Assembly (NCBI RefSeq): GCF_004006535.1 | Contig: NZ_RLIH01000011.1 | Location: 1-64,000, forward strand | Direction of reading: 5' to 3' | Source of the DNA: Anaerosphaera multitolerans | GTDB lineage: Bacteria > Bacillota > Clostridia > Tissierellales > Peptoniphilaceae | Length of the DNA stretch: 64,000 nt | Shown here: positions 16,874 to 25,205 of the stretch, one piece after another | How positions within the stretch are numbered: the stretch's first letter is position 1 | Layout of the letters: every line of letters begins with the position of its first letter | Position numbers and translations under genes: made by a program | The notes under the pieces: model-generated | The model's database searches: none | Told to the model about the DNA's origin: nothing | The model's input: the letters and a program-made list of their open reading frames with translations, nothing else

Positions 16874-18205
16874 TTAGTTATTTAAATTTACAATTTCAAA
16901 GCCCTTGTCTTCTAAATATTTTAAGACACTATTGTCAGGGACGTAGTGTAAGGAACCCACCACTACAAAGTAGGTTTTTCCTTCTTCTGAATTGAGCATC
17001 TCCTCTATTTGATCTGCCATTTTAGGATCTCTATCCTTAAGTAGCAGTTGTGAAAATGGGTTGTTTGGGTCAGAACTTAATTTCATATACTCTTCATTTC
17101 CATCAATCCAAGCTTTATACATATAGTTTAAGGAATCAATATGATTTTTTTCTCCATTTTCATCTAAATCTTCAATTAAGTCGATTAACATTTTTTTATA
17201 TTCATTTTCATCATAGCTTGCTAAAGTGTCAGCTTGAAGCTTTATACTTTCCAATTCTTTTACAGGTTTACCTAAAAGTTTAGCATGGGAAATAAAGTGA
17301 CTGTCAATTCCCAAACTTGTACCTAAAGGTTGGTTTACAAATATTGGTATATTGGAAATTTGATTGTAGGCAGCCCAAAGTTTTAAATTATTATAATTCT
17401 CCTCGGGTATTTCGTAATTGTCCATATATTTTTTAAGCTTTGAATAAACTTCTTCTCCCAGATCATCTTTAAGTGTGGTTCCGTCTGTTCGGGGCATTAA
17501 GTCCGCCATATAAGAGGACTCCTCATTAGATATGTCTACTTCTACATAAAGTTCATCGGAATTATAAAAGGCATCAACTATTTCTTTTTTAAGAGGATAC
17601 ATATCATTTGAACCTAAGTGAATTGAACCCAACATATATACAATGTTACCTTTATTTTCCGCTTTGTAGAAATAACCCTTTGAGCCTAAATTATTTTTGT
17701 AGGCAAGATAATCTACAGCTCTGTTATAAAAAGTGGCACTTTCTTCATAACTTGCAGCTCTATCTAATTGTAAATTCTCTCCATTGCCCACTAAAATGTT
17801 TTTCTCCTGTAAAAATTTAATCGGGTCAGTACTCTCACCTATTTCTTCATCATAAGTCCCAATTATATTAAAGATATTAATAAGTACATCTTCTCTGGTA
17901 AGGTTGTTTTTAAGTTCCAAGGGTTTAAATTCCTTACTTGGTTGAAGGCTAAAACTTTGGAGTTTTTCAAGTGTATTATCATTAAGGTTTTTTAGTTCCT
18001 CGGTTTTTATGTTTTCCCTATAGTCTATAGGTGACGTTGAAAGAGGAAGAATCCCCTTTTTTTGTGCGTTATCCAATGCCAGTACAGACCAATCGCTTAC
18101 AATGGGAGCTTGAAGCTCCTCCTGTGCAAAAATGACATTTATATTTAAAAAAAATACAAGAGCCATTAGAACAGGTAGTTTTTTAAACTTGTTTCTCAGT
18201 TTCAT
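16874..18205 (-). CDS. secreted TraB/GumN-family protein
   Basis: A 443-residue protein with an N-terminal signal peptide (hydrophobic about residues 12-27, AQ cleavage region). A first region with SLH-like features (SDWSVLALDNAQKKGILP and LTREDVLINIFNIIG) suggests a wall-binding or docking part. The TraB/GumN domain follows, with the paired signatures LGSIHLG (about residue 192) and VVGSLHYVP near the C-terminus; these His/Glu motifs are proposed metal ligands, and the family resembles Tiki-type proteases. Its substrate is unknown. Single gene with its own terminator. Confidence 0.85.
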   Translation of the reverse strand: MKLRNKFKKLPVLMALVFFLNINVIFAQEELQAPIVSDWSVLALDNAQKKGILPLSTSPIDYRENIKTEELKNLNDNTLEKLQSFSLQPSKEFKPLELKNNLTREDVLINIFNIIGTYDEEIGESTDPIKFLQEKNILVGNGENLQLDRAASYEESATFYNRAVDYLAYKNNLGSKGYFYKAENKGNIVYMLGSIHLGSNDMYPLKKEIVDAFYNSDELYVEVDISNEESSYMADLMPRTDGTTLKDDLGEEVYSKLKKYMDNYEIPEENYNNLKLWAAYNQISNIPIFVNQPLGTSLGIDSHFISHAKLLGKPVKELESIKLQADTLASYDENEYKKMLIDLIEDLDENGEKNHIDSLNYMYKAWIDGNEEYMKLSSDPNNPFSQLLLKDRDPKMADQIEEMLNSEEGKTYFVVVGSLHYVPDNSVLKYLEDKGFEIVNLNN

Positions 18206-18377
18206 AATATTCTCCTTTCTGGCTTTGGTTATAATAATATCACGAGGGAATTGAAAAGGAAATAGAGCAGAAAATAAAACAACTTACAAGTGAAATAAAG
18301 TTGAAATAAAAAGTTAGTTTATGTACAATAAGTAATGGATAGTAGAAGATACATAAATAAAAAAGGAGAGATTTATT

Positions 18378-19322
18378 ATGAAAGCTTTAATTATTGACCA
18401 AATGTCTAATATTATTGATGAGGAATTAAAAAAACTTGGTTTTGAAGTGGACAAGGTATTACTTCCAACAGGAGAAAAACTTGCTGAAATTATAGAACCT
18501 TATGATTTACTTGTTATGAGAGTTGACCCGTTTATAAATAAGGAAATTATAGATGCAGCAAAAAATCTTAAGGCAATTATGGTTGGTGCAGTGGGAACAA
18601 ACCACATTGACCTTGAATATGCTAAGGAAAAGGGAATCGCAATTCACAATTCACCTGGATTAAATGCAAATGCTGTAGCTGAACTTGTAATACTAAAAGC
18701 TCTAGATTTATATAGAAATTCAGTTCAAGCAAACAACGAAGTAAAATACAAAAACATTTGGAATAAATATAGATGGATTGGTAGAGAACTTAGAAATAAG
18801 ACTATGGGTATTATAGGATTTGGAGCTATAGGTAGACGTGTTGCTGAAATAGCTAATGTATTCCATATGGACATAGTAGCTTACGATCCGTTTATTAAGC
18901 CGGAAGATAATAAAATCGACTATGTTAAAATAGTTGACTTTGATGAATTAATAAAAGTTTCAGACGTAGTAACTCTTCATGTGCCTCTTACTCCAGATAC
19001 TAAGGATATGATTTCCGATAAGGAAATGGAAGCTATGAAGGAAGGCGCTGTAATTATTAACTGTGCTCGTGGTGGAGTAGTTAATGAAGAAGCTCTTTAT
19101 AAATATATTAAAAATGGTAAACTTGGTGGAGCAAACTTAGATACTTTAGCAGATGAACTTGGAACAGGCGGTCTTGATACTCAAGACGTTCATATTGAAT
19201 CTCCATTATTTGAACTTGATAGAGTATATATAAGTCCACACGTAGGTGGATCTACTCATGATGCTCAAGATGACATTGGTAGATTGGTAATTGAAAATGT
19301 TAAGAAGGTTTTTAACCTGTAG
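18378..19322 (+). CDS. serA: D-3-phosphoglycerate dehydrogenase-like D-2-hydroxyacid dehydrogenase
   Basis: A 314-residue enzyme that lacks the C-terminal ACT domain of long SerA. The NAD-binding GFGAIGRR motif (about residue 147) and the catalytic Arg (NCARGGVVNEEAL), Glu and His (SPHVGG) of the family are visible. It probably oxidises 3-phosphoglycerate, but short homologues also reduce other 2-keto acids. No serC or serB is adjacent, so the symbol is tentative. The start follows AAAGGAGAG. A strong terminator follows. Confidence 0.8.
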   Translation: MKALIIDQMSNIIDEELKKLGFEVDKVLLPTGEKLAEIIEPYDLLVMRVDPFINKEIIDAAKNLKAIMVGAVGTNHIDLEYAKEKGIAIHNSPGLNANAVAELVILKALDLYRNSVQANNEVKYKNIWNKYRWIGRELRNKTMGIIGFGAIGRRVAEIANVFHMDIVAYDPFIKPEDNKIDYVKIVDFDELIKVSDVVTLHVPLTPDTKDMISDKEMEAMKEGAVIINCARGGVVNEEALYKYIKNGKLGGANLDTLADELGTGGLDTQDVHIESPLFELDRVYISPHVGGSTHDAQDDIGRLVIENVKKVFNL

Positions 19323-19342
19323 TTAAAATATCTTTATTGTAA

Positions 19343-19367
19343 AGGTAGCTTAGGCTACCTTTTTTTA
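19343..19367 (+). terminator. terminator of the SerA-like gene
   Basis: AGGTAGC/GCTACCT stem with a short loop and seven T. Confidence 0.88.
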
Positions 19368-19424
19368 TGTTAATAAATGATATAATATAAGAGCCGATTA
19401 AAAATTGTTATTAGGAGGCTTATT

Positions 19425-21080
19425 ATGAATGAAATTCTTGTGCCCGTATTAATTGTTGTAGCTATATTTGGATTTACTTATATTTATGTTTATTTAAGTG
19501 AACAAAAATATTTAAAATATTTAAGGGAAAAGGTAAATGATGAATTCGGGAAAGTGGCAAAAGAAAATGAAATTGATTTAAAAAGAATTGAGATGCTTTT
19601 TGAAAGTTCAGAAAAGGAAATTTTTATAGATAATATAACCCATAAAGATTTAAATATGGACGATGTGTTAAGAAAGTTAGACCATACAGGTTCAATACTT
19701 GGAACGCAATATCTATATAAAACCTTGAGGATGCCGGTTTTTAATAGAGAACACCATAAAAGACAAAGTGGCATAAGAAATTATTTTCTGGATAATGTTG
19801 ATGAAGCTAAGAATATAAAGTTTGAATTTGCAAGACTTGGAAATATAAAAGGTAATTTACTGGAACTTATAGTAAATGGAATGGACTATGAATTATTTAA
19901 AAAATTTAAACTGCCGGTTTATATACTTACTTTCAGCATTCCCATAGTAATAGTCTCCTATTTTATTTTGGGAATAAGAGCTTTTTTTATAGCATTAATA
20001 CTTATGCTTATTAATACTGGTGTTTCTCGACAAATGAAAAAGGCAACTGAGGGAAAGATAGAGGACCTATCAAATTTATCTCGAGTTTTAAATTTAGGAG
20101 CTTCTATTGGAAAAGTGAAATGCGAGGTTTTAGAAACTGAATTAAATAGAGTTATGGAATTAAATAAAAAACTGCGATTTCTAAGAAAGTCATCTAAAAC
20201 CATAGGTGCCAATATGGGTACCTTGGAAATGAATATGATTTCAGAAATGATAGATATTTTTACTATGATGTAGGGAAGGAAATATTTTAAGGTTGTAGAC
20301 TTTGTAAATGAAAACAGAGCATACCTATGGGAACTTTATAATTTGCTTGGCTATATAGATTCAACAGTTGGGCTAGTTTCTTATTATATTTCTGCAAATT
20401 GTTGTGATGTAAAGTACAGCGATGGAGATTTTGATTTAAATGGTGTAAATCTCTACCACCCTCTTATAGATAAAGAAGTACAAGTGCCCTTAACCTTTAA
20501 CTTCAACGGAGAAAATGTACTGGTAACAGGCTCAAATGCCTCAGGTAAATCCACCTTTCTACGTAATATAGGTATTTCCAACGTAATGGCAATGACTTTG
20601 GGCTTTGTAATAGCTGAAAAATACGAAACTTCATTTCTCTACTTGCAAAGTGCTGTTAATCTTGAGGATTCCATAGCCAGTGGGGTTAGTTACTTCCTTG
20701 CGGAAACCTTGGCAATTAAAAGGATGTTGGAAGAGAGTAATGTAAAAAAACTGTTGATTTTAGATGAAATATTTAAGGGTACGAATACTATTGATAGAAT
20801 TTCTGCCGCCTATAATACTCTTACTTACCTATCAAAGAGAAGTAAGGTCTTTGCAGCTACTCATGATATTGAGTTGACAAAATTGTTAAGTAAAGATTTT
20901 AAAAATTACCATTTTGAAGAGGAAATTTTAAAGGATGATATACAATTTGATTATTTATTAAAGGAAGGACCGGCAACTAGTAGAAATGCCATTGAAATTT
21001 TAAATATAAAGGGATATCCAAAGGAGATAGTTGAGGGTTCTAAAAAAATGGCAAAAAAACTAATAGAGGATAAAACATGA
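19425..21080 (+). pseudogene. MutS-family ATPase interrupted by an in-frame TAG
   Basis: One reading frame of 552 codons encodes a membrane-anchored MutS-like protein but is broken by TAG at 20271-20273. The first part (282 residues) has an N-terminal transmembrane segment, a second hydrophobic pair near residues 165-200 and a helical lever region. After the stop the same frame runs on without another stop into the MutS ATPase: Walker A TGSNASGKST, Walker B LLILDEIFKGTN, and AATHDIE. There is no frameshift, and no good in-frame start with a ribosome site after the stop; a TTG at 20343 has only weak support. It is either a nonsense pseudogene, a read-through gene or a sequencing error. Its end overlaps the next gene by 4 nt. 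Confidence 0.8.
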
Positions 21081-21676
21081 AAATTTATTTTACAAGACAT
21101 GGTGAAACTGTTTGGAACAGAGAAAATAGAATTCAAGGGCATTTAAACTCACCGCTGACGGAAAGTGGAATTGAAATGGGTATTGCTTTAAGAGAGCAGG
21201 CTAAATCCATTGAATTTGACAAAGTTTATAGCTCTGATTTGGAAAGAGCTTATAGGACTGCTGAATTAATAGTGCCTGAAAGAAAAATAATAAAGACACC
21301 GCTTTTAAGAGAAATTGATGTGGGAAGTTGGAGTGGAAAAATTTTTACAGATATTAAAGAAGATAAACTTTATAAAACCTATCATCAAAATCCTGAAAAA
21401 TATAAAAGAAAAGACGGCGAGAGTTTTTATGACTTAAATAAAAGGGTTAGGGAGTTTTTTGAAAGATATGTCTTTAAAAGCACTGATGAAAAAATTTTAA
21501 TTGTCAGTCACGGTGTAACTATTATATCTATTTTTAACTTAATGGAAAATGTACCCATAGAGAATTTTTGGTCCAACAGGGTTAGAAGAAACGGAGAGTT
21601 TAACATAGCAAGCTATAGTGAGGGGAAGTTTGAGGTTTTAAAGAAAGCACCGCCAAATCCCATAGAAACAATTTAG
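21077..21676 (+). CDS. histidine phosphatase family protein (phosphoglycerate mutase-like)
   Basis: A 199-residue protein with the phosphohistidine motif FTRHGETVWN (His8), SSDLERAYRTAE, and the second His in VSHGVTI. It lacks inserts typical of glycolytic dPGM, so it is more likely a small phosphatase (CobC/PhoE/YhfR type) with unknown substrate. The ATG overlaps the stop of the MutS-like gene, so it is translationally coupled to it; the nonsense codon upstream may reduce its expression (inference). Confidence 0.88.
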   Translation: MKIYFTRHGETVWNRENRIQGHLNSPLTESGIEMGIALREQAKSIEFDKVYSSDLERAYRTAELIVPERKIIKTPLLREIDVGSWSGKIFTDIKEDKLYKTYHQNPEKYKRKDGESFYDLNKRVREFFERYVFKSTDEKILIVSHGVTIISIFNLMENVPIENFWSNRVRRNGEFNIASYSEGKFEVLKKAPPNPIETI

Positions 21677-21820
21677 AAACTTTTTAGAAATCCTTAGGGA
21701 AATCTTTGAAGTTTTTAATTAAATTTACACATGTATTTTATAAAAATTGCACAGAACTACATTATTATGAAGCTAGTTTATTGAGAACTCAATAAATTAT
21801 TCCTCTTGTTAATTATGTTT

Positions 21821-21857
21821 TAAGAAGTCCCCCTCCTCGGGGACTTCTTAATTTTTT
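21821..21857 (+). terminator. strong intrinsic terminator
   Basis: TAAGAAGTCCCC pairs perfectly with GGGGACTTCTTA and is followed by a T-rich run. It separates the MutS-like/phosphatase transcript from the sigI region. Confidence 0.9.
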
Positions 21858-21905
21858 ATATTAAAGAAGTGTTTTACTTCTCTTTTATTTAAATAATCTC
21901 CTTTA

Positions 21906-21934
21906 GACCTTGAAAATAAGAAAAATCTTTCGTA
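21906..21934 (+). promoter_or_regulatory. candidate SigI-dependent promoter of sigI-rsgI
   Basis: GACCTT and CGTA are separated by 19 bp, and the -10 element continues as CGTATTCTACT. The same spacing and nearly the same -10 block recur before the lipoprotein gene at 23597. SigI-type promoters are reported to have a C-rich -35 and a CG-containing -10, which fits. Confidence 0.65.
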
Positions 21935-21955
21935 TTCTACTTAAGGGAGGAGATT

Positions 21956-22687
21956 ATGTTAAGAGAACATGAAATTGTCGAAAAAATACATAAGGCGAAA
22001 GTTGATTCTCAAGCTGCTGATGAATTTATAAGTCAGTACATGGGCTTTATACGAGCTGAGACAGCTAAGTTTATAGGACAGATACCGGTAGAGGGACAAG
22101 ACGATGAACTGTCCATTGCCATGTTTGCTTTTTATGAATCCATTTTACAATATGATAGTTCCCGAGGAAATTTTATTAAGTATGCTTCGAGGAGTATAAA
22201 GAATAGATTAATTGACTTTTATAGAAAAGAAAAACGAAATAAGGAGACTCTTTCCTTAAATACAACTATTAATGAAGAGGATGAAGAATTAATTGAAAAT
22301 ATAGAAGATAAGCGTAATGAAATAGTTGAGAGAGAAAACAGAGAGGCAACTCAAAGGGAAATTGAAGAATTTGGGGAACAATTAAAAAGTTTTGGACTTT
22401 CCTTTGTAGAGGTGGCGGAGCACTGTCCCAAACAGGAAAGAACTCTTAAAGCCTGTCAAGAGGTTTTAAGACATGCTATAGAAAAGCCTGTTTTAATTGA
22501 TAGACTTTTAGAAAGTAAAAAACTTCCCATAACGGATTTGGCAAAGGGTTCAAATATAAATAAGAAAACTATAGAGCGTCATAGGAAGTATATAATGGCC
22601 ATTATTTTAGCTTTTTCAAATGGATATGAAATTATTAGAGGTCATTTGTATCAAATTGCGCAAAAGAAAGAAGGTGAGAGAGAATGA
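21956..22687 (+). CDS. sigI: RNA polymerase sigma factor SigI
   Basis: A 243-residue sigma-70-family factor of the SigI group. Sigma region 2 lies at about residues 25-95 (DDELSIAMFAFYESILQYD and ASRSIKNRLIDFYRKEKR). The SigI-specific C-terminal helical region has FVEVAEHCPKQ and a DNA-binding part with NINKKTIERHRKYI near residue 200. The start follows GGGAGGAG. It overlaps rsgI by 4 nt, the usual sigI-rsgI arrangement. A matching promoter motif before it suggests autoregulation. Confidence 0.92.
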   Translation: MLREHEIVEKIHKAKVDSQAADEFISQYMGFIRAETAKFIGQIPVEGQDDELSIAMFAFYESILQYDSSRGNFIKYASRSIKNRLIDFYRKEKRNKETLSLNTTINEEDEELIENIEDKRNEIVERENREATQREIEEFGEQLKSFGLSFVEVAEHCPKQERTLKACQEVLRHAIEKPVLIDRLLESKKLPITDLAKGSNINKKTIERHRKYIMAIILAFSNGYEIIRGHLYQIAQKKEGERE

Positions 22688-23574
22688 AATATTTAATAGT
22701 TGAGGTACATCCCGCCTATGTAGTGGCACTAGATGAGGAAGGAAGATTTTTAAGGGCGGCAAATTTAAATTATGAAGTTGGAAGTACCGTAGAGGAAATT
22801 GTTCCTCTGGAAGTAAAAGAAAGAAAATTAAATAGCAGAATATTCTCTCTTTTAGCCTCAGTAGCCTGTATCTGTATAGTTGCAATAGGCGTCTATAGGG
22901 TAAATTTTATGCCTTATGGTACTGTAAACTTAAAAATAAATCCAAGTGTGGCTATAACTTTAAACAAGAGGGAAAAAGTTCTTAAATTAGAAGGGAAAAA
23001 TAAATCCGGCGAAGAGCTTATAGGAGATTATGACATTAAGGGCAAAAATGATATTGAAGTTATAGAGGACTTAGCAGACAGAGCTTTAGAAAGAGAAATT
23101 TTAAAAGATGACGGAAAAATCTCTGTAGTGACTATATCAAAGAATGCCAAGTGGAAAGATAAAGTTGAAAGTAATATTATAGATAATTTAAATTTACATT
23201 TAGAGAATAGGAATATAAAAATATATAATGAAGATTTTATTGAAGAGGAAGATATAGAAGGAAATGAAGAAAAAATTATAACCATACCCGTTGTAGAACC
23301 AAGTAACACAGTTAAATCCACTGAACCAACTAGAAAAGAAGATGTTATTCGCAGTTCACCAAAGGTTATAAATGATGGATATCATGGTAATGATTATGAT
23401 AACAGCAACGATAACTATTATAACGATGATAATAACGATAATGATAACTATAATGACAATAATTATAATGACAACGACAATAACTATAACTATAACAATA
23501 GCTTTAATGATGTAAAAACTGAAAATAATTATTATGGAGATAATAATAATGAGGAAAACAACAATAACGATTAA
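22684..23574 (+). CDS. rsgI: RsgI-type transmembrane anti-sigma factor with Asn/Asp-rich tail
   Basis: A 296-residue protein. The cytoplasmic RsgI N-terminal domain (residues 1-50) binds SigI. One transmembrane helix spans about residues 53-71. The extracellular RsgI domain follows and begins with KINPSVAI; the Asn86-Pro87 bond matches the autoproteolysis site reported for RsgI proteins. A linker leads to an Asn/Asp/Tyr-rich low-complexity tail (about residues 225-296). In Clostridium thermocellum the tail position is taken by carbohydrate-binding or other sensing domains; here no such domain is visible. Confidence 0.88.
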   Translation: MKYLIVEVHPAYVVALDEEGRFLRAANLNYEVGSTVEEIVPLEVKERKLNSRIFSLLASVACICIVAIGVYRVNFMPYGTVNLKINPSVAITLNKREKVLKLEGKNKSGEELIGDYDIKGKNDIEVIEDLADRALEREILKDDGKISVVTISKNAKWKDKVESNIIDNLNLHLENRNIKIYNEDFIEEEDIEGNEEKIITIPVVEPSNTVKSTEPTRKEDVIRSSPKVINDGYHGNDYDNSNDNYYNDDNNDNDNYNDNNYNDNDNNYNYNNSFNDVKTENNYYGDNNNEENNNND

Positions 23575-23596
23575 AAACTTTTAATTTTTTTATTTC

Positions 23597-23625
23597 GACC
23601 CCGATTTTAAATAACCGCCTTCGTA
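23597..23625 (+). promoter_or_regulatory. second candidate SigI promoter, upstream of the lipoprotein gene
   Basis: GACCCC and CGTA are separated by 19 bp, and the -10 block reads CGTATACTACT against CGTATTCTACT before sigI. The match in both elements and in spacing links this gene to the SigI regulon. Confidence 0.65.
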
Positions 23626-23669
23626 TACTACTAATAACAGGAATTAAAAAAACAAAAAGGAGAATGGAA

Positions 23670-24638
23670 ATGAAAAAGAAAAGTTTAAAAAATTTAACAG
23701 TTGTTTTAGCAAGTTTATTGTTATTAGTAGGTCTTGTAGGCTGTAAGGGAGAAGAATTAAAAAGTGAGGCAGTAGATGAGAATACTAAGGTAGTGGGAAG
23801 TTTACTTCTAAGTGTTAATCCTGAAATTAAGTTAAATTATGATAAAGATGGAAAAGTAGTGGAGCTTTTAGGTGTAAACGATGATGGGAAAAATATTTTA
23901 AATGAGTATAAGAGTTATGTTGGAAAAGAAAGTAAGGAAGTTATAAGAGAACTTGTAGAGGAAATAAATAAAAAGGGATATTTCAAAGTAAATGAAGATG
24001 GAAGCGGAAAAAATATAGTAATTAAATTAGAGCCTAATTCTCAGGAAATAAAAGATGAATTTCTAAATGAAATTGCAGAGGAAATAAATAAATTAGTTGC
24101 TGAGAGGAAATTGAATTCAAAGGTTTTAGAAATTAATAATGATGATTACAGTGAGAAGTATAGAGATAAAGGATATGTAAATAAAACCAAGGCTGAAGAA
24201 ATTTTAAAAAGCAGTTTAAATAAAAATAATATAACTATTATTGAAAAAGAATACGACATTGATGACGGAAAGTATGAAATTGAGTTTATAGAAAATGGTA
24301 AAAAATACGAATATGAAGTTGATGCCGTAACAGGGAAAGTTTTGGAAATGGAAGTTGATGATATTGATGACGATTATGTGAATATTCCTACTCAACAGAA
24401 ACAACCTGTTCAAGTTAATATTCCGGTTCAACAAAGCTGGGATGATAACGATGATTGGGATGATAATAATTGGGACAATGACGATAATGATAACTGGGAT
24501 AATGATTGGAATGACAATTGGAACGATGACAACGGTTGGGACAATAATTGGAATAACGACAATAACGATTGGGATGATAATAACAACTGGGATGACGATA
24601 ACTGGAATGAAAATGACTGGAATGACAACAATGATTAA
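23670..24638 (+). CDS. lipoprotein with RsgI-like and PepSY domains and a Trp/Asp/Asn repeat tail
   Basis: A 322-residue predicted surface lipoprotein. The signal ends in the lipobox LVGC (lipid Cys25). Residues about 43-120 resemble the extracellular RsgI domain, including LLSVNPEIKL with Asn50-Pro51 at the corresponding place. Residues about 165-235 look like a PepSY domain, ending in YEVDAVTGKVLEMEVDD. A Gln/Pro/Val linker then leads to a tail of about 70 residues made almost only of Asp, Asn and Trp. I start at the ATG 7 nt after AAGGAG rather than the one directly abutting it. I know of no described protein with this exact layout. Confidence 0.85.
   Translation: MKKKSLKNLTVVLASLLLLVGLVGCKGEELKSEAVDENTKVVGSLLLSVNPEIKLNYDKDGKVVELLGVNDDGKNILNEYKSYVGKESKEVIRELVEEINKKGYFKVNEDGSGKNIVIKLEPNSQEIKDEFLNEIAEEINKLVAERKLNSKVLEINNDDYSEKYRDKGYVNKTKAEEILKSSLNKNNITIIEKEYDIDDGKYEIEFIENGKKYEYEVDAVTGKVLEMEVDDIDDDYVNIPTQQKQPVQVNIPVQQSWDDNDDWDDNNWDNDDNDNWDNDWNDNWNDDNGWDNNWNNDNNDWDDNNNWDDDNWNENDWNDNND
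24427..24634 (+). repeat. low-complexity tail-coding repeat
   Basis: Degenerate tandem codon pattern of GAT/GAC, AAT/AAC and TGG encoding units such as WDDN, WDND and WND in the lipoprotein tail. Such DNA can change length by slippage, in steps that keep frame if multiples of three. Confidence 0.8.
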
Positions 24639-24640
24639 TA

Positions 24641-24667
24641 AAGGCGGGAGTACCCGTCTTTTTTTTA
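24641..24667 (+). terminator. lipoprotein terminator
   Basis: AAGGCGGG/CCCGTCTT stem with an AGTA loop, followed by eight T. Confidence 0.88.
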
Positions 24668-24756
24668 TTATAAAATATTTTGATTTATAAAGAGATTGCC
24701 TCTCTAATAGCTATAGTTTTAAGTAAAAATATATTGTTAAAAGAGTTTCTCTAAGG

Positions 24757-24984
24757 ATGGTAAACCAAGTATCAAAGGCGGTAAAGATACCTGTAATGGG
24801 ACTTGGAGGAGTAACCACTTGGGAAGATGCGGTGGAATTTATAATGGCCGGGGCAACAGTTGTACAAGTAGGTACAGCAAGTTTTATAAAGCCTTCAATC
24901 TCCTTGGATATAATAGATAAAATGAGAGACTATGCAGAGAGGGAAAAGTTAAATAACATTTCAGATATTCGAGGAATTATTTAA
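24757..24984 (+). pseudogene. 3' remnant of dihydroorotate dehydrogenase (pyrD)
   Basis: About 75 codons match only the C-terminal end of PyrD type 1B: MVNQVSKAVKIPVMGLGG (family: RMVYQV...IPVIGMGG), AVEFIMAGATVVQVGTASF, and IIDKMRDY. The residues just before the ATG (Leu-Arg) also fit the family, so the frame once extended upstream. The FMN-binding and catalytic N-terminal two thirds are missing and there is no ribosome site. It looks like a decayed gene left after loss of pyrimidine synthesis at this locus. Confidence 0.8.
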
Positions 24985-25000
24985 TAAGGAAAAATTACTA

Positions 25001-25030
25001 GGAGTGGTATAGCCGCTCCCTTTATTTTTT
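25001..25030 (+). terminator. terminator after the pyrD remnant
   Basis: GGAGTGG/CCGCTCC stem with a T-rich tail; probably the original terminator of the lost gene. Confidence 0.7.
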
Positions 25031-25089
25031 AGAGAACTAAATAATTGTGCTATAATTCTATTTAAGAAATAATAAAGGAAAGATTTATA

Positions 25090-25194
25090 ATGGAATTAGC
25101 TAGATATAAACCGGTTCTGGTTTTTATAATAGGATTTATATTGTTATGTTGTATATTTTTAATATTCTTTCAGGAATTTAAAAACAAAAAATAA
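25090..25194 (+). CDS. small single-span membrane peptide (34 aa)
   Basis: ATG follows AAGGAAAG by about 6 nt. The product is MELARYKP followed by about 19 hydrophobic residues and a charged tail ending KNKK. It ends 11 nt before the next gene's chosen start, so both probably share a transcript. I do not recognise it; the ribosome site and clean membrane topology are the support. Confidence 0.5.
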   Translation: MELARYKPVLVFIIGFILLCCIFLIFFQEFKNKK

Positions 25195-25205
25195 TGAGGT
25201 GGACA

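Noticed and set aside
24428-24631. Open frame on the minus strand rich in Ser, Leu and Gln
   Set aside because: It is the complement of the Asp/Asn/Trp tail coding region and has no ribosome site.
23390-24634. Repetitive AT-rich stretches that could resemble a CRISPR or tandem DNA repeat array
   Set aside because: They have no fixed repeat/spacer periodicity and are fully explained as codons for Asn/Asp/Tyr- and Asp/Asn/Trp-rich protein tails.
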